A DNA stretch of 64,000 nt from contig NW_026945665.1 of assembly GCF_034702125.1 (NCBI RefSeq), positions 729,001 to 793,000 of the forward strand, in the 5' to 3' direction. The translations under genes were made by a program, and so were the position numbers. A model generated the notes under the pieces. That model worked only from the letters and a program-made list of their open reading frames with translations, had not been told where the DNA came from and ran no database searches. Source of the DNA: Engraulis encrasicolus (lineage: Eukaryota; Chordata; Actinopteri; Clupeiformes; Engraulidae). Each line of letters begins with the position of its first letter. Within the stretch, counting starts at the first letter, position 1. Below, one piece after another: positions 1 to 11,875 of this stretch.

Positions 1-70
1 TGGATTCGTCCAAAGCCAATGAAATGCAATTAGCGTTTTTCACCGCAGTTGTCATCTGGTGCAATACATG

Positions 71-385
71 GGCAGTCATGGGTGAGCGGTTAGGGCGTCA
101 GACTTGCATCCCAGAGGTTGCTGGTTCGACTCCCGACCCGCCAGGTTGGTGGGGGGAGTAATCAATCAGTGCTCTCCCCCATCCTCCTCCATGACTGAGG
201 TACCCTGAGCATGGTACCGTCCCACCGCACTGCTCCCCATGGGGCGCCACTGAGGGCTGCCCCCTTGCACGGGTCAGGCATAAATGCAATTTCATTCTGT
301 GCAGTGTGCAGTGTTCACTTGTGTGCTGTGTCACAATGACAATGGGAGTTGGAGTTTCCCAATGGGCTTTCACTTTCACTACATC
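71..385 (+). mobile_element. tRNA-derived SINE
   Basis: The 5' part looks like a tRNA gene: an A-box-like stretch at about 81-98 (GGTGAGCGGTTAGGGCG) and a clear B box at 123-133 (GGTTCGACTCC), the internal promoter of RNA polymerase III. A non-tRNA body follows, then a tail of TTTCAC repeats at about 364-380. The last 45 bases (GGAGTTGGAGTTTCCCAATG and following) recur at 61577-61628 as an isolated 3' end, which supports a dispersed family. It is not a functional tRNA gene because no cloverleaf with acceptor stem can be closed. The family name was not determined. Confidence 0.85.
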
Positions 386-441
386 ATCAACGAGCATTTC
401 GGTTCACCTCGCTGCAGTGGAATGAGAGAGGGATATTTGGC

Positions 442-873
442 TTATTTTTTAGAGATAGCGATCGCTATCTCGTTCATACATTCTTTGACAACTTCAGCGT
501 CAGTGAAGGGTTTTTTGTGCTTGCCCAAGACCCATGCAACTGGCAGTGACGCTTCAGTCGCGCGCTCTTGCTGGGTTGCTGACCTGACTATCACAGTTCG
601 TGATGCTTGATATGATTCTTGCATTTGATTTATTTTTCTGGTTCTCACCTCACTGTTTTGGGGATAGCTCCGTTCGAAGTGGCCATGCTTTGTTTCATAG
701 TGCCGCTTCACGTTTTCACTTTTGATGAGTGCAACAGTCTCATGGCAGATTAGACACATTGGTTTCATGCTACCTGCAGGCAGTACAAATGCATATTTCT
801 CTGTCCACTCCGCCTTAAACTCTCGGTTTTCTGAATCCACTTTTCGTTTCTTTCCCAGTTTGGAGCACGCCAT
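442..873 (-). pseudogene. hAT-type transposase, N-terminal fragment (SPIN-DOC-like zinc finger)
   Basis: The 143-codon open frame starts MACSKLGKKRKVDSENREF and has a C2H2-type finger, with CLICHE at about residues 40-45 and RHYETKH about 15 residues later. This layout is known from vertebrate hAT-derived proteins such as the GTF2IRD2/ZBED-like group, where this finger precedes the RNase-H-like transposase body. The body is absent: the frame ends in a stop right after an EIAIAIS stretch and runs towards the SINE. I infer a truncated hAT copy rather than a host gene, because nothing coding follows on the minus strand within the window. Confidence 0.6.
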
Positions 874-1085
874 GCTTTATGTTTGCAGAAAGCTGGCTAA
901 CTCGTAAACGTTAATCACTGTCCCGACAGAAAGGAAAAAATGTGCATGCGGCTTCATGTTCGCTGCTTGGCTGACAGAGTTGTCATAGTGATGATAAACA
1001 ACCTTGCTTTCGAGATCGCATGAAAATATCTAACAACTAGGCTACAACCAGAAATGGCTTGACAAATAATTACACTTTCAAAATA

Positions 1086-1117
<32 letters not shown>

Positions 1118-1125
1118 ATAATAAT
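1086..1125. repeat. (ACT)n/(AAT)n microsatellite
   Basis: About ten ACT triplets run into AAT triplets just before the repeat array at 1130. Confidence 0.9.
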
Positions 1126-1129
1126 TAAA

Positions 1130-3745
1130 GCCGCGAGCGGCGATGACGGGCCCTCGCACCTACGGCTCAAGGCGGGGCATATCACCCCATCTCATCCTGC
1201 CCAAAACAAAAATGGAGTCTCTACGCCGTTCGGTTCACGAGATACAGCTATTTAAGAACTCCACTTTTACTGCAGTTCATTTGCCTACCACATGGTGGCG
1301 CTATATCAGGTTGCCATATTAGGCATATAGAAAAAGTTATATTCATTATATTAATGAACACGTGTGTTTGCACTGTTTTATAAACACTGCAAACTAAAAT
1401 GGTGACCAACTTCCTGTTTTAAAATGAGGTCCAATTACCTCACTTCCTGTTGGGTGTGGCCATGGCCTCTTGTAGACTTTTTTGCTTGTCTTAGTGAGAT
1501 ACACACCCCCCAAAAATTTGGAGTCCGTAGCTTCAACTTTATGCCGGTCTGGGCCCATAGGTCCAGGACTTAGAGGGGCGCTACAGAGCCCATATGCTGA
1601 GTTAGGGGTGGGGCTTGTTTCGAGAGGTACATGCTGCCCTATCAAACACCTGTGCAAAGCAACGTTGAAAGATATGCATGGCAACCCCCTCAGAAAGGGC
1701 ACAGTAGAGGCACATTTTCTGTCAATTTGTCATCAGAATTCATCAAGCCGCCATCTTGTTTTCTTCCAACATATTGAAAATTCCTTCGCAATATATCATC
1801 TGCTATGTCGTAAGATCATTTACAAATTGAAACGAAACCGAACAGTTGTACGGTTCAGGACAAGTACATCAAAGTTCATGGTATGACAATTTTGTCGTAT
1901 GTCAAAAGTTGCATTTCATGTCCAATTACCTCACTTCCTGTTGGGTGTGGCCATGGCATCCTAAAGACTGTTTTGATTGGCTTAGTGAGATACACACACA
2001 CACAAATTTTGGAGTCCGTAGCTTCAACTTTATGCCGGTCAGACCCCATAGGCCCATGACTTAAGGGGGCGCTACAGAGCCCATGTGCTGAGTAAGGGGT
2101 GGGGCTTGTTTTGAGAGGTACATTGTGTCCTACCAAACACCTGTGCAAAGCAACATTGAAAGATATGCATGGCAACCACCTCAGAAAGGGCATAGTGGAG
2201 GCACATTTTCTGTCATTTTTTCATCAGAATACATCAAGCCGCCATCTTGTTTTCTTACAACATATTGAAAATTCCTTCGCAATATATCATCTGCAATGTC
2301 TTAAGATCATTTACAATTTGAAACGAAACCGAAGAGTTGTACGGTTCAGGACAAGTACATCAAAGTTCATGGCATGACAATTTTGTCGTATGTCAAAACT
2401 TGAATTTCTAGTCCAATTACCTCACTTCCTGTTGGGTGTGGTCATGGCATCCTAAAGACTTTTTTGATTGGCTTAGTGAGATACACACACATACATTTTT
2501 TGGAGTCCTTAGCTTCAACTTTATGCCGGTCCCACCCCATAGGCCCAGGACTTAGGGGGGCGCTACAGAGCCCATGTGCTGAGTTAGGGGCGGGGCTTGT
2601 TTGGAGAGGTACGTGCTGTCCTACCAAACAAATGTGTGAAGCAATGTTAAAAGATATGCATAGCAACCCCCTCAGAAAGGGCACAGTAGAGGCACATTTT
2701 CTGTCATTTTGTCATCAGAATACATCAAGCCGCCATCTTGTTTTCTTACAACATATTGAAAATTCCTTCGCAATATATCATCTGCGATGCCGTAAGATCA
2801 TTTACAAATTAAAATAAAACCGAACAGGTGTACGGTTCAGGAGGAGTACATCAAAGTTCATGGTATGACAATTTTGTCGTATGTCAAAAGTTCAACTTCA
2901 AGTCCAATTACCTCACTTCCTGTTGGGCGTGGCCATGGCTTCCTGTAGACTTTTTTGCTTGTTTTAGTGACATACACACCCCCAAAAAATTTCAAGTCCG
3001 TAGCTTCCGCTTTATGCCGGTCCAGGCCCATAGGCCCAGGACTTAGGGTGGCGCTACAGAGCCCATGTGCTGAGTTAGGGGTGGGGCTTGTTTTGATAGG
3101 TACGTTGTGCCCTACCAAACACCTGTGCGAAGCAATATTGAAAGATATGCATGGCAACCCCCTCAGAATGGGTACAGTAGAAGCACATTTTCTGTGATTT
3201 TTTCATCAGACTTCAGTAAGCCGCCATCTTGTTTTCTTACAACATATTAAAAATTCCTTTGCAATATATCATCTGCGATGTCTTAAGATCATTTACAAAT
3301 TGAAACGAAACCGAACAGTTGTACGGTTTAGGACAAGTACATCAAAGTTCATGGTATGACAATTTTGTCGTATGTCAAAAGTTGACAAAAGTTCAACTTT
3401 AAGTCCAATTACCTCACTTCCTGTTGGGTGTGGCCATGGCATCTTAAAGACTTTTTTGCTTGTCTTAGTGAGTTATACAAGCACAAACAATTTGGTGTCC
3501 GTAGCTTCAACTTTATGTTGGTCCCGCCCCATAGGCCCATGACTTAAGGGGGCGCTACTGAGCCTCTGGGCCGATTTGGGGGCTGAGCTTTATTGGAGTC
3601 CATCGTGACACCATATCCAACACCTGTGCCAAGTTTCGTTCAAAGTTACGCATGGCAACCACCTCAAAAATGGCCCAACGTGCGGGAAAAATGTATCACA
3701 AAGCAAGAACAATAGGGCCTCGCACCCTCCGGTGCTCGGGCCCTA
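1130..3745. mobile_element. Non-autonomous element made of 491-bp tandem units
   Basis: The outer ends are related inverted sequences: GGGCCCTCGCACC near 1148 and GGTGCTCGGGCCC at 3731-3743, with small hairpins next to each (GCCGC-GA-GCGGC at 1130; GGTGCTCGGGCCC pairs with the GGGCCTCGCACC just upstream). Inside, the anchor GTCCAATTACCTCACTTCC occurs at 1429, 1920, 2411, 2902 and 3403, giving a 491-bp period three times and then 501 bp. The extra 10 bp is a local GTTGACAAAA slippage at about 3380. Each unit carries a conserved GGCGCTACAGAGCCC core. No coding capacity is visible; the open frames in it are simply repeated every 491 bp. The superfamily was not assigned. Confidence 0.75.
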
Positions 3746-3752
3746 ATAATAA

Positions 3753-4855
3753 CTAGACTGCCTGTGCAGTCGCCTTCGACTGCTTAAGGTATATCCCCGA
3801 AACGCAACGCTTCCAGTCCCCCATCATTCCTACCACTCCCGTCCACCTTTTCATAAACGTATATGATAAATACAAAATGTTAAAGAAATATATTTAATAT
3901 CTATACATAGATCAATGACGTGCATAGGCTTAAAACCAAATGACTATTGTGAAAATTAAGCAAAAAATGGGGCAAATGGTAACACTGTTTTAATGGTTCA
4001 CTATTACAGTGAATATACCACATTAGGTACAGTGTAATAACCATTGTAACAATATTTAATACCATGTAATACCAGTGTAACACCATGTACCAATTTTGTA
4101 CTACATCATGTATTTTTGTGTAAGTGGTATTACATGGTATTGCATATTGTTACACTGGTATTACACTAGTATTACATGGTATTAAATATTGTACACTGGT
4201 TATTACACTGTACCTGGTATTGCATATTGTTACACTGGTATTACACTAGCATTACATGGTATTAAATATTGTAAAACTGTACCTAATATGGTAGATTCAC
4301 TGGAATGGTGAACCCTTAAAATAAGGTAGTACCGGGCAAATCAATCCACCCAGTCAGAAGTTATGGGCCAAATAAAAATTCCGCCATTTTGAAACTGTTG
4401 ACCTCCAAACTCAAATCAGTTCATGAACCTACCCTAGAGCATTAACACACCAAATCTGGGACAAATCCATCCGACTGGTCAGAAGTTATGAGCCAAACAA
4501 AAATTCGGCCATCTTGAAAGTGTTGGCCTCCAAACTCGAATAAGTTCATGAACCTACCCTAGAGCATTAACACACCAAATCTGGGAGAAATCCATCCACC
4601 CAGTCAGAAGTTATGGGCCAAACAAAAATTCGGCCATCTTGAATTCAGCCATCTTGAAAGTGTTGACCTCCAAACTCGAATCAGTTCATGAACATGCCCT
4701 AGAGCATTCACCCAAAAAATCTGGGACAAATCCAAACATCCGTTCAAAAGTATTCGTTAACACGAAAGACCTTACGCGGCGGCGGACGCGGCGGCGGACG
4801 CGGCGGCGGACGCAAAACCATTATATCCCCGACGATCCGCGTTTCGGGGATATAA
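3753..4855 (-). mobile_element. Helitron-like non-autonomous element, copy A
   Basis: Read on the minus strand the element ends with a perfect hairpin, GCAGTCG-AAGG-CGACTGC (3766-3783), then 9 nt, then CTAG followed by T (3753-3756). This is the 3' signature of Helitrons, a hairpin shortly before CTRR at an A/T target. Short inverted copies of ATATCCCCGAAACGC lie near both ends (about 3790 and 4840-4855). The inside has three arrays: about 40-bp units of GGTATTACATGGTATTGCAT type (4120-4270), about 120-bp units anchored by GGGACAAATCCATCCACC (4330-4740), and a GCGGCGGAC repeat (4774-4812). Two more copies are at 41643 and 61943. It has no Rep/helicase gene, so it would be non-autonomous. Confidence 0.55.
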
Positions 4856-4957
4856 TAATTCTATTATTACAGACCACTTTGGTCTTGGTCCGGATGACAT
4901 TGCATTTGGGTCCGCATCTGGAGCGAGGTCCGCCAGTTGCGCACCCTTGTCCTAGAG

Positions 4958-5110
4958 CAGTGATTCCCAACCTTTTGTGTCTCATGTACCCCCCAAGCCT
5001 TTTCATTGTACCATGAGTACCCCCTAACTCGTATTTTACATTGCTTTTTCTATTCCAGTGTGACTTTGCTCCATGCACTTGTTAAAGTTACATTTCCCCA
5101 AGTACCCCCT
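4958..5110 (+). mobile_element. hAT-type 5' end fragment
   Basis: CAGTGATTCCCAACC at 4958 resembles the terminal inverted repeat of hAT-Charlie elements (CAGTGGTTCCCAACC type). The following text about GTACCCCC is repeated within the fragment (about 4986, 5016 and 5100). I could not find the matching 3' end, so the boundary is approximate. Confidence 0.4.
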
Positions 5111-5811
5111 GCAGGCAGCTAGCTAGCCTGTTCCTAAACATATGATGGGATGATAAGGTGTTTTGCTGTCATCAAGATAGGTCTAAAATGGAAGGTTGTA
5201 ATGAAAAACAGCATGCAACACAGCAGGAAGTAACCTAATTTTGGGTGAGTACTTTGGCACCTTTACTTTTATCTACAGAACGAAAACCAGTCAAGTGACA
5301 TTAGATAACTAGCATTTCAGATGATCTGGCTCTGAACAAAAGCCTGACCAGGTGATTTTTCCATCGAAATAGTTTACTTGGAAGCTACTGGAGTTGTTCT
5401 TCGGGCGTGAAAATGTATTTAGATCCGCAATTTAAACTCTGAGAGTCAAAGAGCGCACCCGTGCAAAAAAAAGGCTTTATCTCAGTTCGAATGGTTAAAA
5501 ACGCTATTTCTTCCTAACCCAGTAACCTAGTGCTCGCTTAAAGTGGAATAACTTTGGAATGGAATGAGCTAGAAACAAACCGTGAAAATCTACAGACAGC
5601 TGAGTTGTTGGGCTTTCGAACAAGCCCTGACCATGTGTCTGTGGGTTGAAGACAAAATATTCAAAAAATGATGAAAGTGGCTGGGAGTCTACAGCTGTCG
5701 TGTTCTTGCTATGGTAAACCAAGCGTCTACAGGGAGGAAAATGCTGACAGAAACAGTCGCCTCTCATTTCAAAACACAGCTGATAAAAACACTCCTGAGT
5801 CCTGGAGTTAA
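5111..5811. other. No recognised feature
   Basis: About 700 bases with no convincing gene, repeat or splice pattern. The minus-strand open frame at 5504-5836 has no recognisable domain and runs into the fold-back element. Confidence 0.5.
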
Positions 5812-6285
5812 AGGGGAACTTCACTTTTTTGAACATTAAGTTATTTGGCTAATTTGTATTTTATCTCAACCAGTCGTCTATGGGCATGTGGAACTTTGTT
5901 CTTAAAATCACCTTTAACATTTGTTTTCAAGATTATGCAACTCACCAAGTGTTCAGCAGTATTCACTGGTGTTCCTTAACATTTTTTTAGCGTAATATGG
6001 CTTCTGTTCTGTTTTATGTAGCAATTTGAAAATTAACTTTCACTTTCACTTTCTTTCAGAAAATGGCAAATAAAAAACAACAGAAGCCATATTTCACCTT
6101 CAAACTTGTGCTAGTGAACACCCCAAAACACTTTGTGAGCTGTAGACTTTCGAAAACAAATGTTAAAGGTGATTTTAACAGAGTTGCACATGCCCATAGA
6201 CAGCCATTCTAAAGCTGGTTGAGATAAACTCCAAATTAGCCAAATAACAGGCTTAAATTTAAAAAAAATGAGCCGGGGTGCCCCT
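5812..6285. mobile_element. Fold-back (MITE-like) element
   Basis: The two halves are inverted copies: GTTATTTGGCTAATTTG and following (5840-5872) pairs with the complement of 6215-6248, and the match extends inward through CACCTTTAACATTTGTTTTC-type sequence. The left end is TTAA followed by AGGGGAAC; the right end is the inverted form of AGGGGCAC but without an obvious TTAA, so target duplication is not confirmed. It is non-coding. Confidence 0.65.
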
Positions 6286-7737
6286 CAAAAAAAGGGGGGG
6301 AATTTTTGTTGAGCCCTATATCCAAAATGGCTGCTGCCAGCCAAGCTGGAAATTTGCTTTTTAATGGTTTTGCCCACAGTGCTGAATAATACATGGGTTC
6401 TAAGGCGTGGATTGGGCTAGCCACACCTACAAGACTCGCCCCTCATCGGTAAGCTAATGCTGACATTCCTTCCTTGGGTCCACCTGCCATGCAACCCTAC
6501 ACTAGTATCACATATAATTTTCCACGTTATTGTATTACATATAGTTTGAGGCCTGGGTTATGCAAAAAATAGGGAGATAACAGATCGAGCCATAACATAA
6601 TCGATAATATTGTCGCGCTCGCTACCATTTTCAAACAATATAATGACAATGGGATAGAAATGCAATGAAAATGTGACTACACCCTTTCACATTTTAAAAG
6701 AATCACGGCGGGATATATTAGATAGATAGGTTTTTAATTACATCCTCATAGAGCAAAAAGTGTGTTGTTACTTGCTAATTTTCAATCAAAACCCAAATTA
6801 GCATGAACAGATGCAGGCTGCGCGCTCTCTCTCTCATGCATTAGACAGAAGCTGACAAGTCCTACACGCTCTTGTTCACCTGGCCACGTTGTTATAGCGA
6901 ATTTCAGGCATTGGAAAGACGCTATTGGGAGACCTGTGGTCGAGTTCCTTGAGTCTTTTACCGATACCCTCGACTGGAACAAGCTGCAATTCTCCGCACA
7001 ATGTCCCCTGCCACCTCATCGTAGCACCGTGAGTAGCTGTCTCCCGTCGCTATGTACCCTTGCGATCACGATAGCGATAACTTCTTAATGACCGCCCATA
7101 ATCAGTAAACTACAGTAGCCGTGCCTCTGTTTAGATATTTCAGCCTATATTTTCAGCAGATATTTTCCCCTGTAGCGCGCTCACCCGTTAAAACTCTCCC
7201 GGTGTGACTGATTTAAATTCACAAATCCGATTTTATTATTTGCTTGCGAACTGCCTACCCATATAGGCCAAGTTAGGCCTAAATAAACAACAAATACTGC
7301 CAACATCACAAAAAACGGACAGCGGACATCGGGGTTGGAGGCGTACAAGTGAAAGAAGAGGGGAAACTCAGCAAGATTTAAAATAACAGCGTCGCAGCAA
7401 GATTGGTTTTCGTCGTGGATATTGGGTTGCTGAACATGTTTCAAAATTAACACTTGCCTCAGTGTCGGAGCTGTTTATTCCCGTCTCTGAGGAACGTTGC
7501 AAATGTGCTGACTGAGACTGAAAGAATATTACACTCCTAAAATCTCTGGTGCTGATTATTTGCCGAGGCTTGAAATAGAACGCTGGTGTTATACAAGATA
7601 TATACAAGATATACAAGATAGACAAAGATACAAAAGACAAATTAACTTTTTTCATCCAGAACTGAACTGAGGATTGTACAGGTAGCTGTTACCTGCTGGG
7701 CATTGCTGCCTGTCGCACCTCCTCCAGTGCCCATGGG
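6286..7737. other. No recognised gene or repeat
   Basis: Mostly unique-looking AT-rich sequence. The open frames here are under 100 codons with no domains or flanking splice sites. Confidence 0.5.
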
Positions 7738-8068
7738 TCAGCGAGAGTAAATACTTGTGACACAAACATCTTTATTGTATAAATTACTAGACAAACATAG
7801 GGAATACACATTCACATTCACCATGCATGCACAGGAGGTGTCTTCCTCAACCACCTTCGCAGGTAGCTGTAGCCCTACGCCAGAAGCAGATGTCGTCAGG
7901 TGGTGTCCAGCCTTCTCTGCGGTGTTTCGGCCCTGAACCACAACACCGCCAACTCCAGCTAGTGGGCCAACAGTGAGTGGCCAGTCTCACTGCCGTACAG
8001 CTCACACCAACAATACCTACGTTTCACCATACATTTGATAAGCATTTTTTTTTTAAAAAGGAAAATAA

Positions 8069-8281
8069 GGCAGCTGTGCTCGGGTGCGTTGGTTGTTGGG
8101 GCGGCAACAGTGCTGAGTGAAAGGTGCCGAATGCGCTGAATGCTTACTGACGAGTTGTTTGTGAGGCAGTTGAGCTGTTTGGTGTTCGTTGGCTGCTGGC
8201 TGTAACCCCCTTCCAATGCAGCTGTGCTCGGGTGCGTTGGTTGCTGGGGCGGCAACAGTGCTGAGTGAAGTGCCGAATGCG
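8069..8281 (-). repeat. 145-bp tandem duplication in the LINE 3' region
   Basis: GGCAGCTGTGCTCGGGTGCG at about 8070 is repeated at about 8217 (as GCAGCTGTGCTCGGGTGCG), followed in both by GTTGGTTG(T/C)TGGGGCGGCA. The copies differ by few bases, so the duplication is fairly recent or family-specific. Confidence 0.8.
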
Positions 8282-8332
8282 CAAGCCGGTTGGGAGATAG
8301 GCTTGCTGTTCCCTGCAGCTGCTGTCTGGGGG

Positions 8333-9024
8333 TTAGGTGTTCTTCCCCCAGTTTCTATCCTTCCTCCGCAGCCAGAGCCAAAAGCTCCCTTTCTCCGCCT
8401 CCTCTGCCAGTTCCTTTGTTGCCTTCTTAAGCTTCCTTCCGGTGACTCCCACGTCCTTTAGGAGGCGTAGAGTCGACAACCCCATAAAGCCTCTGCATCC
8501 AACCTCCACTGGGTAGATGGTAGTCTTCCAACCCGCCACGGTGGCACGGTGAGTTCAATGAGGGCCACCGCTCTTGCCTTTGTGGACCACGCCACTATGT
8601 CTGGGCGGACAGATGTGGTGGTAATCTGTGTGGGAAACAGAAGCTTCCTCTCCAAGTCGACCTTCATACTCCAGTCTTGGCTGGGACTGAAGGGCCTTGG
8701 CCTTGATGTTTCTCTTTGCCTGATGCTTCTGATCCCTCCTTCCGCGACAAAGGTGGTGGGGTCCTCTGTCGGCGATGGTATTCTGCTATCCTGTCTGCGC
8801 TCCTCCAGTCCTGCGTCTAGCTTCCTGAAGACTTGGTCGTGGCGCCATCTGTAGCGGCCTTGTGACAAGATATGCTGGAGGCTTGCATTTGGAGCATTGC
8901 AGAGTGCGCAACATTCCTCATTTCCAAACCACTGGTGGAGGTTCCTGGTAGAGTGTAAACTGGTAGCACCAAACCTTGTACTTCCCAGGGAGTTGGCTTT
9001 GGTCGATCCTTGCCAGGCCGTCAC
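8333..9024 (-). pseudogene. LINE C-terminal zinc finger and restriction-like endonuclease region
   Basis: Two frames cover it. The first (8458-9024) has CALCNAPNASLQHILSQGRY, which is C-x2-C-x7-H of a CCHC knuckle, but the final cysteine expected a few residues after the histidine is missing. Further on are TTSVRPDIVAWS and VALIELTVP, which fit the PD-(D/E)xK-like endonuclease core (D in RPDIV, E in IELTV). The second frame (8333-8539) continues with YPVEVGCRGFMG and a basic end, GRKLKKATKELAEEAEKG. A frameshift at about 8530 separates them. It sits directly after the RT, without the usual thumb/linker region. Confidence 0.7.
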
Positions 9025-10339
9025 ATAGCTGTTTCATGACGGTCTTCCCCATCTGTTTATCAGATAGTTCTGCGGTGTACTGCCTCCCCAGGATTCTGAT
9101 GGGTTGCTCGGCAAGAAGTGGTATCTTTTCCCCTCCGACAAGAAAGGTGGTGCAGTCATTCCTGACTCCTTTCCTAAGTGACAGGCTGCGAGACTTAGAG
9201 GGCTTGATCTTCATTCGCGCCCATGACATCAGCTCGTCCATCCTCTTCAGCAGTAGTCTTGCTGTACATGCTGCTGTTTGCAGGAGGGAGGTGACGTCGT
9301 CCATGTAGCTCCTTAGTGGGGGAAGCCTCTGACCGTTTGGCAGTTTGATCCCTCCGACCATTTGTCTTGCACCGATGAGAATAATCTCAAATGCTGCTAC
9401 AAATAGTATCGGAGAAATCGCACATCCCATTGCGATTCCGACTTCAAGCCGTTGCCACCCAGTAGTGAAGTCTTGTATGGAGAAGCACATCTGCAGGTTG
9501 TTGAAATACTCTGCTACCAGGGTCTTGACACAGGTGGGCATGTGAAAGAAGTCCATGGCGTAGTTGATCAGTTGGTGCGGGACTGATCCATACGCGTTGG
9601 CAAGGTCAAGCCAGATGACGTGCAAGTCAGTCTTCTCCCTCTTTGCCTTCTGAATCTGGTCCCAGATCATTGTGGAATGCTCTACGCATCCAGGGAATCC
9701 TGGCACCCCTGCTTTCTGACAGTTGGTATCAATATAGCCATTCTCAAGCAGGTAGCGGGTCATTCTTCTGGCTAGAACTGAAAAGAAGATTTTTCCTTCC
9801 ACGTTTAGTAGGGCGATGCTACGGAACTGGCTGATGTCCTTGGAGTTCATTTCCTTGGGGATGAAGACTGCTACCGCTCTTTGCCACTCAGATGGAATGA
9901 TTTTCAACTTCCAGGCAGTTCTCATTAGGTACCATAGCAGCTCTAGTACCTTGGGGCAGTTCTTATAGAGCTTGTAGGGGACTCCATTGGGGCCTGGTGC
10001 AGAAGAGGACCTCGCCTTCTCCACGACTTGCCTGACCTCGCTGAGCTTGGGAGGCATGATGTTAAACTCAGCTGTTGGCTGTGCAGGCTGGGGTACATAT
10101 CCTGGTGCTCCAAGGGGGACGCTCCTTTGCGGATCGCTGTACTGTTCCCTGACATGCTGCTCCAACTGCTCCCTGGTGGTTTCAAGCTTGCCAGTCTTCT
10201 TCTCTTCCAGCAGCTGTCTGGCATGCTTGAAGGGATCCTTGAAGAAACTGGCTCGCTCTTTTTCCTTCCGCCTGTTGCGCTTCCGAATACGTTTGGCTCT
10301 GCGAAGTCCGGCTAGTCTTTTCCTGACCTCCTCCCACAA
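8918..10339 (-). pseudogene. LINE reverse transcriptase domain
   Basis: The 473-codon frame covers the RT: SSAPGPNGVPYKLYKNCP (about residues 111-129), WLDLANAYGSV with motif-A Asp at about 245, GCAISPILF at about 305-313, and the catalytic YMDD box at 345-348. The end changes abruptly from LPGKYKVWCYQFTLYQ to a proline-rich tail that is the next segment read in the wrong frame. The basic start (RKRLAGLRRAKRIRKRNRRK) belongs to the middle of the original protein, so the ATG is not the true start; the upstream part is in other frames at 10312-10934. Confidence 0.85.
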
Positions 10340-10394
10340 GGCTTTGAGCCCCTCTTTTTCCGCTTGGGTTGCCTTTCTCCAGTTTTCTCCAATA

Positions 10395-10934
10395 TTAGTC
10401 TTTCTCCACCCGCCGCTTTTGCACGAGTTGGAGGATTTCCTTCTCTCTCCTCCCCTTCTCTCTTAGGGTGGTCCTCTGTCTGGGGACAACCTCGCCGAAC
10501 CTGTCCTTGCACGTCTGATATATAACGTCCCCAATCAGATTAAGCTTAGTCTCTGCCCCTCCATGCAGTGATCCCTCTAGGGTCTTGATCAGGTCTGCAT
10601 CCAGTGCTCGCCATGCCTCTGCTTCACTTGACTTTGGCCACTTAATCTTATTTCTTCTTGCTGGTTTCCTGGACTCTGCGTTTGGCTCTGTTCGGTGTGA
10701 GGTGGTGAGGACTGGGTCTTCATGCTCACGTGAGGGCACGTTCTCCACCAGTGGGACTTCTTCCTCTGACACTCTCATGCCTCCAGCAACGTTGGGTCCG
10801 TTGGCACTGTGGTTTTTGTCCTGGCTTTTGGTCCCTCTTGTCTCACCTGCTGTCGCAGTGCAAGGTTGCTGTTGGCCCTTTTGGCCACACTTCGCTCTCC
10901 CCTGGTGGATCCGGACGCCTCTGAACGTGGTCAC
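10395..10934 (-). pseudogene. LINE N-terminal region
   Basis: The 179-codon frame includes a C2H2-like remnant (FRGVRIHQGRAKCGQKGQQQ) followed by a charged stretch ending in KEILQLVQKRRVEKD. N-terminal zinc fingers are typical of R2-type LINEs and serve in DNA binding. Only the last part of a finger is kept, and the link to the RT block needs a frame change between 10340 and 10395. Confidence 0.6.
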
Positions 10935-11331
10935 TTTCTCCCATCCACATTCACACCTTCGGAGGATCTTCTCCTCGTTTCCTGGAGCTCTGGTATTCTC
11001 GAAATCCGTTTCTGTTGCCGTCGAAACTTAAAATTGCACCAACATTTAAGCGTCATTGCGCTGAGTTGGCCTATAATGCATTTATCAGTATCTAGTCTTT
11101 ACGGTAGAGAAAGGGAGAGTGAAAAAAAGCATCTCGCAAATATAACTTGTCGGTGCCCGAAAAGTGACCATTCTTGTATAAAATTATCGTATGATTTATT
11201 GACTTACTGAACATCGTGACAGGTCTACCATGGGGTGATGAACGTTGTCTTGTGGAGGTCGTTCTCATTGAAAATGAATGTGGTTTTATTTCTGGTGAGT
11301 TAGAATTAAACTGGTGAGTTAACGCCAAAAC

Positions 11332-11875
11332 TAGTCCTGGACCAGCCCTGTAGACCCGTTCGCAATTTTGAGTTGAGGGCGTTTCTCACTGGATTTGAGT
11401 TAGTGGGTTCCTAGACATTAAAAATCACGGAGGTGCTCGTCCACCATAGTGCCAGATTTTTCACAATATGGCCGCCAAATATGGCCACAATTGCCTATGA
11501 CAAATATCTGTCTTTTTTACTTTTAAAGTGTTTATACACATGTCATACATCAGTTCTGACCATTTTTTGGAGAGGAATTCAATTCTGACAATTACATGAG
11601 GATGATGTGTGATTTTGACCTTAAAAGGTCATTGCCAAGGTCAAATTTGCTATTCTGAAGAACGTTAATAGACTTCCATTGTAAAAATGAGAGACAAATG
11701 ATCAATTATGGCATGAGGAGTTATTTGCTGATATTACTATGATTATAGTCCTTAAAAGGTCAAGGTCAATGTCAAGGTCAATGTCTTTTTCCTATTCTGA
11801 AGAACTCAGCCATGTGCTTGTCCATTAGGTCATTAAGGATAAGGAACTGCCACTATAAATGTAAATCTAACATTT
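11332..11875 (+). repeat. Left terminal inverted repeat of the 5.8-kb transposon
   Basis: It matches the complement of 16576-17112 over about 540 bases with scattered differences. It contains a short GGTCAAGGTCAATGTC tandem at about 11758-11790. Confidence 0.9.

Larger units (their letters stand above)
7738..11030 (-). mobile_element. Degenerate non-LTR retrotransposon with restriction-like endonuclease (R2/NeSL-type)
   Basis: Read on the minus strand this gives an N-terminal region (10395-10934), reverse transcriptase (8918-10339), a C-terminal CCHC/endonuclease region (8333-9024) and a 3' tail to about 7740. The frame changes between these blocks and an internal deletion joins the RT to the zinc-finger region. 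Single-ORF LINEs with a C-terminal restriction-like endonuclease belong to the R2/R4/NeSL/Rex6 group; the exact clade is not resolved here. Both ends are approximate. The copy cannot encode a working protein. Confidence 0.8.

Noticed and set aside
81..133. A tRNA gene
   Set aside because: A and B boxes are present, but no acceptor stem closes and the sequence continues into a SINE body whose end recurs elsewhere.
1394..3197. A family of about 100-residue proteins starting MPFLRG/MPFLRW
   Set aside because: They are the same stretch of a 491-bp tandem repeat translated in each unit, without codon-level constraint visible.
7181..7655. Overlapping minus-strand open frames of 90 and 95 codons
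   Set aside because: Hydrophobic stretches only, no homologous pattern, no splice sites.
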